From Artocarpus heterophyllus (Eukaryota; Streptophyta; Magnoliopsida; Rosales; Moraceae), in contig CM046335.1 of assembly GCA_025403435.1 (NCBI GenBank), forward strand, positions 3,749,101 to 3,813,100: a stretch of 64,000 bases of DNA, written 5' to 3'. This document shows, piece after piece, positions 23,584 to 35,527 of this stretch. The translations under genes and the position numbers were made by a program. Position 1 is the stretch's first letter; the number at the start of each line of letters is the position of its first letter. Below the pieces are notes generated by a model. It did no database searches. It had not been told where the DNA came from and saw nothing but the letters and a program-made list of their open reading frames with translations.

Positions 23584-24579
23584 TGTGAAGCCTCGGAAAG
23601 GGGGTCTAGGAGTTTTAGACAAATAAAGAAAAAGAGTATAAATATACGTAAAAAAATAAAGAAATATCATCGACGGTCACCGTCACGTGAATGCCACAAA
23701 AGTGGGGCCGAGATCTTATTCTCATTCACCATCACGTGGATGCTTACCATGAAGGTGAGCTGGTAAATAAAATATAATATCAAGGATAATAATACAAAAA
23801 TACTAAAAATCATAGTCTCTAAGATAAATTAAAAATATACAATTAACAGAGACAAAAATGACATCAACACCAGAACAAGTCGTACAGTACACGCATCATA
23901 CCACAGTTCTAAAGAAAATACCACTTCAATCCAAAGAGCGAAGTTTCAATCCTAGGTCCATCATTCCTCTCCAAACCTGGAAGGGGGATTTTAAAAACAG
24001 AAAAACGTGAGTGGAAGGCTCAGTAGGATAATTAGTTAAAAACAAGTTATTTAAAAATAACAGTTATAGATAAAAATATCATTGATAAACTAATATCAAG
24101 ATCTTAATAAAAATCAATTAATACTTATTTGAATGAAACTTGATAAATATCACCGTACGAGTTTTGAAAATTCAAAAGGAATACCAAAATACAATTCTTC
24201 AAAATCAAAGACATTATTATTTTCACCAATCATTCAAAAGGTCAAGCATTTGGCCCAAACAGTTTAAAAAGGGCTGCCAAAGAAAGGGATAAAAATATAT
24301 GTATATTCTATCTCATTTGAAATCCAATACCGTAAGCTCCAAATAAAATCCAACGTAAGCTCCAATCAATATTCAAGAGCTTCAAAATGCATTTAAAATC
24401 AAAAATCATATTTAACAAATATCATTATGTTAATCTAACTATCAGTATGCCTTTTTGATTCAAAATAATCATAACCCAAAATCATAATCCTTTTTGAAAC
24501 ATTTCAGAATCATTAAATATTGAAAACCGAAGTAAAAACACAAATTTTCAAGTCCACAGTCGGCTTGCTGAACACCCTG

Positions 24580-24722
24580 AACCGGCCTGCAGTTCGGCCT
24601 ACCGACCAACCAGGACCGGCCTGCCAAACTTTCCCAGGTTTGGCCTACCGACCGGATAAATCTGACCTGCCGAACCTATGAATTTGGCCTGCCGAAGATC
24701 AAGTTAGGCCTACCGAGCTGGC
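24580..24722. repeat. GC-rich minisatellite of CGGCCTGCCGAAC type
   Basis: Seven or so degenerate copies of a 17-25 bp unit (GGCCTGCCGAAC, GGCCTACCGACC) lie inside the solo LTR. The unit is partly palindromic (TTCGGC...GCCGAA). Confidence 0.8.
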
Positions 24723-25212
24723 AAAATCTGGGGACCCGAGACTTCGAGTCTCGACCTCCCCAAGCTCAAAATCAAATTTTAAAACTTGTTTTCTCAATCC
24801 TAGAGCATAAAAATCACATAGAAAGCATAGAAAATCATAGTAGAACAAATTTAAAGCATTTTTCTCAAATTTATACTCAATTTCACCTTTGATTTGAAAA
24901 TCAAAGAAAAATATAGAAACTTGGTTAAGTCGATTCTAGCTCAAATTAAGTTTAGATTCACTATAAAATAGTTTCTACAACTTGAAATGAACATTATCTG
25001 AGCTCAAGAAAACTCGGATTCAATATTCAAAGAAAATTTAAAAAATTAAAATTTAAAACTTTGAAATTTTAAGAAAAAAAGGAAGCTAACCCTTAATGGT
25101 GTTTTTTGATGAAAAACTTGATGATTGAACTTCAGTCCTTGCTCAAATCCATGAGAATGAAGCTTGAAATCAAAATTTTTGAGAGAAAGAAAGAGAGAAA
25201 GGGGGCCGAGCC

Positions 25213-25213
25213 T

Positions 25214-25244
<31 letters not shown>
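25213..25244. repeat. (AG)n microsatellite
   Basis: An uninterrupted GA dinucleotide run near one end of the solo LTR. Confidence 0.9.
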
Positions 25245-25491
25245 CATGAAAAATGAAAAGGAAAGGAAAAAGAAAAAAAGAAAATAAAGGCCCAATGACA
25301 TTTTCATAAATATGGAGAAAATATGGGGTAAAAATGTCATTTAGTATTTTAACACTAAAAATTAAATTTTAAATATGATAAATGCAACAAAATATTTGAA
25401 TGGCTAAAATTAACAACAAAATTTACACTAACACACTTAATAATTAAAGTTAACATAATTAACCTTATTTTAAAAATTCAGGGACGTTATA

Positions 25492-26430
25492 GTTGTATTG
25501 CACAATATATAAAGTGATAATTGATTCATTATTAAAAATAATTATAATGTATCATTTTTTTAATAAAATTTAACATTAACTTTATAAATATTCTAACAAT
25601 CTTAGTTAAATAAACTATCTATAGATTGGAAAATTATTCAACTAATTAATTAATCATCAAATTCTAACTACTCAAAAAATTAATACTTTACAAAATTAAT
25701 AGTGTTTGTTATTTTAAACCCTTTATGTCTTTTTTTTTTTCTTATCATCGTCGCATATAAAATGTACATGACATATGGCGTAGTACTATAATTAATATTT
25801 GCATTACTACTTTAAAATTATTGTTATGATATGATTTTTTTGCAAAATGAACAAAAATCTATAAGTTAAATAATTCTAATAATCTTAAAAAAAAAGACTC
25901 CTATAATATGCAAAATCTTTATACACATAAAAAGCAATTGATTAACTAATTATCACTTTATAACTACTCAAAAAAGTTACCACTTTGGAGTATAAAGATT
26001 TTGACTTTCAATAATGAATATTAACATAATTTGATTCCTTTTTTTACCATATTTTCTTAGTCTTTTTATTTTTATGAAGTGCTTTTATAGAAATATATTC
26101 AATGTATAATGTATCCAACATGAATATAATAGACTTAGAAAATTAATGACGAACTGTATTTTAAATGAAAATCATTATACACAATCAATAAGAACAATGA
26201 TTCATTTGAATCACCCTTTCATATCTTTATAAAATTATATATTAGCACACATGAATATATTTATTATTCTTAATTTTTTTAACATTTCTTTGAAATTAAG
26301 TCATTCTATGCTTGTAGATATATATAAATTTAATGTTTAAATTTACTTTATTTGTAAATTTTGTTAACCTACCCGTTTATATATTTTTATGAAAGAAAGA
26401 AAGAAAACAATATTTTTGTATTGAAGCATT
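25492..26430. other. AT-rich intergenic stretch, no gene seen
   Basis: Very AT-rich with no credible coding frame or terminal-repeat structure. Confidence 0.5.
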
Positions 26431-27182
26431 AATGTTGATTATAACACCTAATAATCCTCATGAAAGAAAAAGCACATGAAAATCTATTTTTGTCACTAGC
26501 CACGGACAGTAGCAAATGAGAAAGAAGAGAAAAAAGAGAGGGCAGTAGTCTAGCGTCGCAGTGCCCAAACGAGGGCCGTGGAGCTCGAACCAGCGCCATG
26601 TAGCCCAAAACTAGCGCTGCGGCACCCGAACCAGCGTCGTGGCGCCCAAAAGAAGGGCCGCGGCGCTCGTCCAAGAGCAAACCCGCTCCGCTGCGCCCAA
26701 AATGAGGGCCGCGGCGCTCGGAGTCTGGCTTGTTGCAAAATTTTGAGTTAGAGTCGAACTCAAACGACCCAAAAAGGGAAAACTACTAGGGTTTCTTATT
26801 AGTTGATATTTTTCTCTTCTTTTGGGTATAAATAGATATAAGGTGCCTAGGGTTGTGTGTATGTGACATTGAGAGTGACATCAGTTTGTGTGAGGCATAA
26901 TTCTTGAGAGCTCCATCCTTGAGAGAGAAAAATTCCCACAGGGTGCTAGATAGAAGAGAGTTTTGGTAAGCACAATTTGAGAGTGTGTGAGAAACTGCTC
27001 TTGTAATCTGTAATCTCCTTCATCATAGTGGAATCTGCAAGCGACAGAAACATGACGTAGTTTCAAATTTGGACGAACCTGTATAAAATTTTGGTGCTTT
27101 TTTTCTTCTTTTCTCCTATTTATTTTCTGTAATTATTCGTTCTTGCGATCCTTGAAATTAGGAGTCGCCTAATTCCCTAACA
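26430..27182 (+). mobile_element. Probable copia-type LTR remnant
   Basis: The right part has the layout of a plant copia LTR: TATA box (GGTATAAATAGATATAAGG, about 26824-26842), a transcribed leader, and U5-like sequence (ACGTAGTTTCAAATTTGGACG, about 27053-27073) ending CTAACA at 27182. The left boundary is uncertain (TGTTGATTATAACACC at 26433 is the best candidate) and no target duplication was found. A GC-rich tandem repeat lies inside at 26550-26735. Confidence 0.5.
26550..26735. repeat. GC-rich tandem repeat inside the LTR remnant
   Basis: Five to six degenerate copies of an approximately 30-bp unit containing GAGGGCCGCGGCGCTCG or CCAGCGTCGTGGCGCCC. The short Ala/Arg-rich frames here follow from the repeat. 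Confidence 0.75.
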
Positions 27183-28086
27183 CGTTCCTCCTTAACTAGT
27201 AACATAATAACAATAAATAGCATGTGTAACGGCTGTCAATTATATTATTCTAATTTTACCCCTTAATTTTCTTTTTTTCTATTTTTTAATTCCTCAAATT
27301 TCTGTCTTGTTTCATAAACCTTTTTTTTCCCTTTTTCTTTTCCTCTCTCTCTGTTTTACGTCCGTTATGCTCTCTCTCTCTCCCTCCATTTCCACCATTT
27401 TCAAAGATGTTTGGGTGGTCTTCGGTGCTAGCAAAGTTTGGCGTGACATGGATTAATAGATGAAGACCTTGATGTCGTCGACGCCGGGAAGTCGCGAAGC
27501 ACATACGCGATCTAGTCGCACCCTGAACGGCGAGGAATGGACAACGCTTAAACAACAAGTGCGAGAATCATGACCTCCAAAAAGGTGGCTAAAGTGAAGA
27601 GAAAAGGGGTAGTGAGAGGGAGGATGAACCATTGTAACTCGTGCACGACAAACTTGCCATCGAGGTATGTGCTCGGCGTTATGATAGAATGCTTAATTAA
27701 AGTCGACAGAGAGAGGAGGAGAGAGAGCGAGACTGGAAGATAAGAGAGAACGGAGAGAGAGACAGGAAGAAGAGGATAGTGTCTGCATAAGAGTACCCAT
27801 TTGCATAATACCTAAAATATGTTAAATGAGATAGTGTAGGTAATTTTCCTATTAGTAAATTCAAAATTGAATATTAAATGCTATTTACTATCTTAATAAA
27901 AGTTTTGGCCTAATTATTTTTATTCTAGTTTGATTGTGGCCTAATCCTTTATTTCTCCCTTATGATTACGTAAATGTAACGTCCATTTCAAGCTAGCAAC
28001 TCTAAACCCATTTAGCTTGGGAAAAACGTTAACTTATAACATCTATCATTGAATACTTAATAAAAAACAACACTGTACAGCAGAAA
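27183..28086. other. Intergenic stretch with purine- and pyrimidine-rich tracts
   Basis: Contains CT-rich tracts (27340-27390) and AG-rich tracts (27705-27775) flanking a moderately GC-rich segment (27420-27680). That segment could be a decayed gene or transposon fragment. I recognise no protein in any frame. Confidence 0.4.
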
Positions 28087-28242
28087 TATTGCAAATCATA
28101 TATTATCAGTATATAAGATATTAGAAGTCACTAATTTCATACCTAAATATCTATAAACTCATTATGAGATCTTGAACCACTGTTACTTAGTCAACTAAAA
28201 CTTTTACTTGAAAGTCACATGCATCATCAGAACTATATGAGT
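28087..28242. repeat. 156-bp duplicated segment, left copy
   Basis: Nearly identical to 30446-30601 (shared TATTGCAAATCATATATTAT, GATATTAGAAGTCACTAATT, GTCACATGCATCAT). A solo LTR has since inserted just to its right. Confidence 0.92.
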
Positions 28243-28266
28243 ATATAGTTCATACCTAAATATATG

Positions 28267-30418
28267 TGTCACACCCCGGAGTACGGGAGGTGACGTGGTG
28301 GATTATTTAGATTAATTAAAAGCGAATTTAATTAAAACTAATGGTTTAAGGATCAAATTAAGTGAGAAATAAGAAGATTTCCACCACATATTTATAAAAG
28401 AATTTATAAATATTAAGTAAGTAATAAAAATTAGTAAAGAATCGCGAGTATGGGTTCCACAACCCACAACTTATACACACACATGGTACTGACAATATCA
28501 TGAATATAGTTACAGTCCAAGTACAAATAAAGTTAAAATCTTACATGCCTTAATTAAATAATACAAAATATAAATCAATCCTCCTATTGCTCCTGAGTTC
28601 GGTCCGAAGAATCTTCTCCAAACCTAAATGGGAAACCACCTAGAGGGGGGGTTTAAAACAATAAAACGTGAGCGAAAGACTCAGTAGGACTAAGTTTTAT
28701 ATATAAAAAAAATAACTTAATTTAAAGAAACAAGACATTATTCGAGAGTTATTTAAAAGAAACTTTGAATAAATAAATAAATAAGCAAATTTAAGTAAAC
28801 CATCCTTACCCAAAACAGTTTACTTAGACAACCAGAAATATCAGTTCCTTTTTCCTAGGCAAACCATAGTATCACCACCGTAGTGACCCAGCTGGGTTTC
28901 GGGACCTACCCCCAAGGTCGATCACTACACGACCCGATCTCTGATATGGCATCATGCCTATATGTTTATTATCATCATCATTTAAAACCCAATTACCGAG
29001 TGTTGTCATTTACATTCATTATGAAGTCCATTTCAGTTCACGGTATATTAAAAACATAACCAATAAATCCATTTTCAAACAACCGTTGAAAACATTTTAT
29101 TAGAAATCCTTTTCAAAGCCAAATCATTTCAAAACCAGGCTACCAAAGAAATAGGATAGAAGTCCTACCTCAATACTCGTGCCGGTGCCCCACACCGTAA
29201 TCCCGGTCTGCTTTACGTTAGCTCCGCAGAACCACGAACGATCCTAGATACAAACTAAGCCGATCAATATCTAGTTCAAGACATCCTATGTTACTAAATC
29301 ATTTCATGATGTCATAGTGTGCCATTTGTACCTTTAAAATCATCCTATAAGGTTGGGATTTAAATCAGGGTTCAAAACAGTGAAAACGGGTGAAAATCAT
29401 AAAATTTTTCATGCCTCGGTCGGCCTGCCGGACTCCTTGCTTCGGCTTGCCGAACTGCATAGTTTGGCCTGCCGGAATCAAAGTTCAGTCGGCCTGCCAG
29501 ACTGAAGAACACCGGCCTGCCGATTTCTGTTCCGGCCTGCCGAACACGCACTTCGGCCTGCCGAACTAGGAAAACCCAAAAATTCCAGCCACGGGTTTCG
29601 ATTTCCCCAAAACCCAAATCTTGATTCTAACCTGTTTTTCTCAAATCCCAGGCATGAAAAACAATCATAGTTGATAGAAAAACATACTAGAACATGTTTG
29701 AACTCATTTAAACAAGATTTAAACTCGAAATCCTCAAAAATCTGAAAATGAGAAAATGAGGAGAAAAATGAAAAATCTTGAATCCAATTCGTTTTTCTTT
29801 AATCTAAGCTTAGATTCTAGTTGTTCTAAGTTCATTTAACTCAAATCTAAGTTTTTCTAGGCTTAAACAAACCTAGATTTCAAAAATGCACAAAATTGAA
29901 AATTTTGTAAAAAGTTTAGAAATTTCAAATCTAACCTCGAATCGAAGCTTCAATCCGTGTTCTCGGCTGCCAAATTACGTCCCCGAGCCTCCTCCTTGCT
30001 ATCCCGAAGCTTGGATTCGAATTTTGATCCAAAAATTTTGAGAGAATATTTGAGAGAGAGAGAGAGGGTGTCGAGAGAGATCAAGAGGAAGAGAGAGAGA
30101 GGCTGCGTGAGAGTGAGGAGAGAGAGAGAGGAAGAAAATAAATAGAGAAAATCGATGGACGGTTTTACTGTGCAAAAACCATGTGACGCCCACGGTTTTG
30201 TAAAACGGAGTATTTTTAACATTTTATAAATTGTTGTGTTTTAAAACTCAAAACATCATTTTAAAACAATAAGAAATCATTTGAACGCATCAATTTAACA
30301 ATACAACCAAAAATTCAAAATCCAACCAAATAATCTAATTAATGTTAAAACATTAATTATGGCACACTAATTCATCATTTATATTACATTAACATTAAAT
30401 AAATTTCGAGGCGTTACA
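28267..30418 (-). mobile_element. Solo LTR of the TGTAACGCC family, copy 2
   Basis: A 2152-bp element from TGTCACACCCC to GAGGCGTTACA with a perfect 5-bp target duplication ATATG at 28262-28266 and 30419-30423. Reverse-complemented it starts TGTAACGCCT and shares TTTATTTAATG with the copy at 51532-54016, so the two lie in opposite orientation. No protein domain is present. A GC-rich minisatellite occupies 29410-29575, and AG-rich tracts near 30050-30140 parallel copy 1. Confidence 0.88.
29410..29575. repeat. GC-rich minisatellite of CGGCCTGCCGAAC type
   Basis: Seven or eight copies of a 20-25 bp unit (TTCGGCCTGCCGAAC and variants) in the middle of the solo LTR, related to the one at 24580-24722. 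The open frame here is a repeat artefact. Confidence 0.85.
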
Positions 30419-30445
30419 ATATGAGTTTTAGTTCATAAGAACGTT

Positions 30446-30601
30446 TATTGCAAATCATATATTATCAGTATATAAGATATTAGAAGTCACTAATTTCATA
30501 CCTAAATATCTATAGACTCATTATGGGATCTTGGACCACTGTTGCTTAGTCAACTAAAACTTCTACTTGAAAGTCACATGCATCATGAGAACTATATGAG
30601 T
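30446..30601. repeat. 156-bp duplicated segment, right copy
   Basis: Partner of 28087-28242; about a handful of substitutions differ. Confidence 0.92.
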
Positions 30602-30609
30602 GAATGCTC

Positions 30610-33600
30610 ATTAAATAAACCATGTAAATCTATTTTGACATATTTATCTCTAACTTTCACTTCAAGGCCTTTTATATGATACTAATATCGTGTTATTAGA
30701 ACCTTTACTTGATACTTATGGGCCCCCTCTATTGCAACTCTTTTTCTCAAGAGGTTTGCCCTTGTAACATTTTCTTTGGTTTATAACAAGTACAAAAGTT
30801 CACACCATACAAAAACACTTTTCATAAAGCATGTCAAAACATGTACATATCATGATCATAATGATCATAATGTAAATTGAAAACATGCTTTCACAAACTT
30901 TTTATTGTTCAAGTGATACAATGAAAGGTGTACTTACATAAAGTTGCTTAAGAGGGAGAGCTAATCTCTTATTTCCTCTCTCTCTCTCTCTCTCTCATTA
31001 ATTTCTTTCTCACATTCATGTTTCTTTCAAATGGGTGCCAAGCTCTCTATATATAGACATCGAATAAACACGATGACACACACCTTAAATCCTAGCTCGA
31101 TATTTGCCGTTGTGCATATGTGCCAAGTGTCAATGTGCATGGTCACAATGTGCCATCCTTTAATTCACGTCACCAAACATCTGCGTGTCTTTTTGCATGC
31201 TCGTCATGTATTGCATTGCATGCCTACTACCTTACCAACTTGCATGAAAGCCACCTAGCATCCATGTGTCGAACTTAGGTTAGCCATTAACCTTATGGCA
31301 ACACCTCGTGCTTACTTCAGTGACGAGTCATAACCTAGCTCTGTATTTGGATACCTAAATTCCTCTAACGTCACCTCGCCCTTAATTTGCTCTAATGTTG
31401 TTAAAAGGTTCTAAACAACTTCACTTTTCAATTCATGAGTTTCCAATTGTAAACAAGAAGCTCAAAAAGTCAGGTAATATAATTTTTGAGTGATTAAGAG
31501 GAATACGGTTTCTAATTTTGTGAAAGATTTTGTGCAACTTTCATGTCTAACTAATACGGACAAATAACTAAATTTTAAAAATGGCATGCGCCTTAATTTA
31601 GACATCAAAATGTCATGTATAAATAGCTCAAATCATTTTTTTAAAGTGCCATATTAAAGTGTTAACGCTCTAAAAGCAGTATTCTTACCACTGTAACATT
31701 TGTTGTTTTGTTTTTTTTTTTTTTTGGGTTATTTTTTCAATGAAACAAGGAAAAAGACGACTGTGAAAAACAATTAGATAGTTGCAGACGAAGAAAAACT
31801 CGACCACTGTTATCGGCATTGCTTTTTTTTTTTTTTTAAATACTTAAATAAAAACCTTTGTGTCTACGTAGTTCTTAAAAAGTCTTATTTTCCCGCCATT
31901 GAAAAAGAAAAAGGAACTATCAGTATTACAATAGCTACTGGAAGGAAGTATAAGGATAAGAATGTGAAGTTCACCTGAATTGTATTTGCTTGGAAGTTCA
32001 TTTCAAACCTTTTAGGAAAGTATGTTGGTCTTTTAGACAAAACTTGATTCTGATGCAGTTTTTCTAAATATGGGGGGAAGCACCTAGCTATTTCCTTCTA
32101 TATATTAAGGCCTACGTGTACTAAAAAAAAAAAAAAAATCTACATTGCGTAATAGCTATTTATATCAAGTCACGAAATGCTTCATGTTAGTCCAATTAAT
32201 GAACATTAACGCGATAGCTTGAAAATAATCTAAACATTTTCTATGAGATTTGAATTTAAAACCTTCTATCTATCAAATCACTTAAGAGTAAGCTTAATGC
32301 CAGTGGACTACTTGTTTGAAGTTATAATACGTTCAAATGACTTTTAAGAAAGCATACTTATAGTAATTGTCTCCGTTTTCTTTAAAAACTAAAAAGACAT
32401 GCTTATTTTTAAAAACCAAGAGTCAGTAATTTACGTAATTAGAAAGTGATTAGATATACATCGGCAAACTAATGATTAATTTATCAATAATTTACCAAGA
32501 TTGGTAAATAATTTATCAAAAATCAATTTAAAGTAGGCTTTTAAAGGGGCAACCACCACAATTTCTTTGAAGTACAGGGCTTATTTGGCACTTTTCCTTT
32601 CTCATGTATAAATCCGAACACAAACTTGCTTTTGAAAGCCAAGAAAACGGTAAATATATTTGCCATCCCCGTTGTGTATATGACTTCATAGGTATGTGAA
32701 TGTTTATTTTCTTTTCTCGAGTATCCAAATCTATGGAAGTGATGAACTACATTGATGCGCGGTGATTTACCTTGGGATCAAACAACCACTTGATGAACAC
32801 CCATTTGTGGATTACTTTAATGAAGTCAACTAGGCATGAAAAGCTTCAAACACCTTCCTTTTTAAAAAAAAAAAAAAATTGGAAACGGGGGTTTTGAGCC
32901 CATGTGTTTCTTAACAAAAAAACGTGTATATTAAGTGGTATATCACTTCTTTATTATTATTGTATTCAACTATTTATTTTTTCTTTCTTTGATTCATATA
33001 ACTTCTTAGACCAAAATACTTATAGATAACACTTGTTTGCCTAACATTAATATAAAACACTTGTGATCAGTTACGCCTTTATAATATTTAGAAGTGATTG
33101 TTTTAAACTTTCTCCTATAAATGGTGCAATTGAAAAATAAAACTACAGAAGTGTTAATTTTCAAACTGACTAAACAAAAATAACAACAAAATTATCTAAA
33201 TGTTTTTTTTAGGGGTCCGATCTTACTGTACACTTTGGATATTGAATGATATCTCTCGACTCTCATGTTGATCTTTTGAAAGTAGAAAGATAAAGACAGT
33301 CCACGACGGAAATATTTTAGCTCAAAAATTTGGGTAACTTTCATTGCAACGAATATGTGATTGGATTTGCCCAATTGTCCAAAAACTCTTATCTCTATGT
33401 ATTCTTTTTCTTCTCATTTATTTGTTTCCTTTCGGTCTTTTTAATGCTCATAAAGAAAACAACATGAACAATCTACCAAACAAGGACACCCAATGCTCCA
33501 AAAAAGCCTTCCAAATCTCAAACAGATGGTTCTCGACGTGGATAGTTCCAATTAGAAAATTCCCATTAAAACATGTGGTCTTATATTAATTTTTTTTTAA

Positions 33601-34740
33601 TTGAAAGGTTATATTCAAGATAATTTGTTTAGATTGTGTTGTGAATCTTATGAGGAAACTTATGCATTTGTTTGTTCTCACTAATAATATTGTGTCACTG
33701 CATGATTATTTAATTGTTACAATATATCAATGTTTTAAGTATTGAAAAATTATCGGGAGGTTGAAAAAAATACGGTCGGATATATTTTCTTATTCTGATA
33801 TTTATATGATTTCTTATATATTATTCCATTAAGAAAAAGATATACAGCACATAATAAAGTGCAATAAAGTACAAGTTTATTAGATTTGGTTTTGATTTAA
33901 TGCTAATTTATTCTAATTTTGCATGTTTTTTCTCATTACGATAAAATTTTGATTTGATCGGTTAGTGTAATACATTTTGCTGATTTGCTCCACGTAATAA
34001 AGTATTATTATTTTTCCTGTGATAATAAAGTTATAATTTGGGATGATATAAGTATTTTTTATTTTAATTTATTTTCTAGTGAGATATAATGATTCTTGAT
34101 ATTGTCATTGTTACTCATAAAAGGAAATAAGACTTTGCAATTGCTTTATCAAAAGAGAAGAGCAAAGCTGGTACTCGTGTTATTATTAATGTTATTAAAG
34201 AGAAATAGGCATCACGTATGCTCTTATATTAACTTATTTTTTCTCATAATTCTACTTTGGAAACCCAACTATTCAAGGATTAAACAAAAAGGGAAAAAGA
34301 AGAAATGGACTCCCCTTAAAATACATTTCCCAAAAAGTTGACTCATATTGTAACAAGGTCGTAGAACTCGCATTATAAGGCTTCTAATTTCAGTTCCCAC
34401 CTACCTTTCTTTCCCTTATAAAAAAAAAGAAAGACAATAAACGTGTAATAGAGAGACTTTTAGCATCTTTATTCATGTCACTAGAATTATTAAGCAGAAA
34501 ACTTTTCTCATGAAAACCTCCCTGCATATTTTTAAATTGCTAAATATAATTAAAATTTTTTTTACGAATTTAATAGATAAAAATAAATATATACCGGTAA
34601 ATATATTTTTTGGTTCTTACTAAAGGAATTGTCTGTTTACGATAAGAAAAAAAAAAAAAAAAAGAGTGCAAAATTTAAATCCAATTTGCAATTATACAAA
34701 AGCTTCTCATCAAGCCATTAATACTAAACGGACGGTCCAG
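30610..34740. other. Long AT-rich intergenic stretch
   Basis: Includes a (CT)n tract (30977-31000) and a TATA-like CTATATATAG (31047-31056) that may be part of an old LTR, poly-A/T runs, and AT-rich DNA. No protein domain or RNA gene was recognised in any frame. Confidence 0.45.
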
Positions 34741-34751
34741 ATTGTCTTCCT

Positions 34752-34772
34752 GAATGACGCACGTGACACTCG
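34752..34772 (+). promoter_or_regulatory. G-box (CACGTG) upstream of the TOC gene
   Basis: The palindromic G-box CACGTG sits at 34760-34765, about 770 bp before the start codon and perhaps 270-400 bp before transcription begins. G-boxes bind bZIP and bHLH (including PIF) factors. Light or stress control of this gene is an inference from the motif only. Confidence 0.4.
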
Positions 34773-35029
34773 AGGAAACCACCGCATGTGTGGTAAAACA
34801 GGTAGGCCTGTTTTTTCGCTTTATGTCCACGTCACAAAGATTGGAGTCTTTCAACGATAACACCGATGCGTCACTCTACACCGTCCGATGAAAAAACCGG
34901 AACTTCCTCAGCCGTCCATCACCTCTTATCCTTATTTCATAAACCAGGTAAGTATTACTAGGCCTAAAGTGGAAGTAGATACGGGAACGCCCCAACCAAA
35001 GGCTTACGAAACGAGAAAAATAAAAAAGA

Positions 35030-35527
35030 GAGACAGAGAAGAGCCCGATTTTCTCTCTCTATCGTCTGAGACCAAACGCAAAGGCTTTCTCTCTCTACAC
35101 TTTCACTTTCTCTCTCTAGAGTTCGCCCTCCCTATCTCTCATTACGCAGAACTAGGTAAAACTTTCTTTGCTCTTATTTTGATTATTTTTTTTGTCGTTT
35201 GGTTCATTTCCATTTTCCACAAAACCCTAAGATAAACCATCGGCTGTTTGTCAGGATCTGACCCTTTCTGTGTGAATATTGAATCGATTGCTGACTTGTT
35301 CTTTATTTGATTTGTTTTTAATTTAGTCCATTTTTTTTTTTTGTTGTTGTAATTTGGTACTAGTTGTTGGCTTTAATCTTTTTTTTTGAATCGAGATTTT
35401 TGGTGTTATATAACCTTTGCGATGATTTTTCTTTTGTTGTTGAATTTTTGGTTGAATGGTTTTCTTTTGGCCTTCTTTTCGTGTTTGGTGAATCCAGGGT
35501 TTGCAAGTAACATTTGAGGATTGAGAA
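35030..35527 (+). promoter_or_regulatory. 5'UTR of the TOC gene with CT-rich leader and an intron
   Basis: A CT-rich leader (TTCTCTCTCTATCGTC, CACTTTCTCTCTCTAG; 35050-35120) resembles plant Y patches near transcription starts. An intron from GTAAAAC at 35156 to CCAG at 35497 fits GT-AG rules and is T-rich inside. The exon then runs 30 bp to the ATG. Leader introns often raise expression in plants. The exact transcription start is unknown. Confidence 0.6.

Larger units (their letters stand above)
23584..25491 (-). mobile_element. Solo LTR of the TGTAACGCC family, copy 1
   Basis: A 1908-bp block bounded by TGTGAAGCC on the left and GGGACGTTATA on the right, with 5-bp flanks GTTAT (23579-23583) and GTTGT (25492-25496) that fit a target duplication with one mismatch. 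The end sequences and a shared internal block (ACGTGAGTGGAAGGCTCAGTAGG here at about 24005) pair it with the element at 28267-30418. No coding domain is present, so it is a solo LTR, probably of a gypsy-type element. It contains a CGGCCTGCCGAAC-type minisatellite at 24580-24720 and an (AG)n tract at 25213-25244. Confidence 0.78.

Noticed and set aside
27420..27680. Possible protein-coding gene in the moderately GC-rich segment
   Set aside because: No frame gives a recognisable domain and none is open over the whole segment.
24580..29575. CRISPR-like repeats
   Set aside because: The repeats are degenerate minisatellites inside plant LTRs, without uniform spacers or cas genes.
31031..31258. 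Short open frame with His/Met-rich product
   Set aside because: No family resemblance, no splice context, and the DNA nearby resembles an old LTR.
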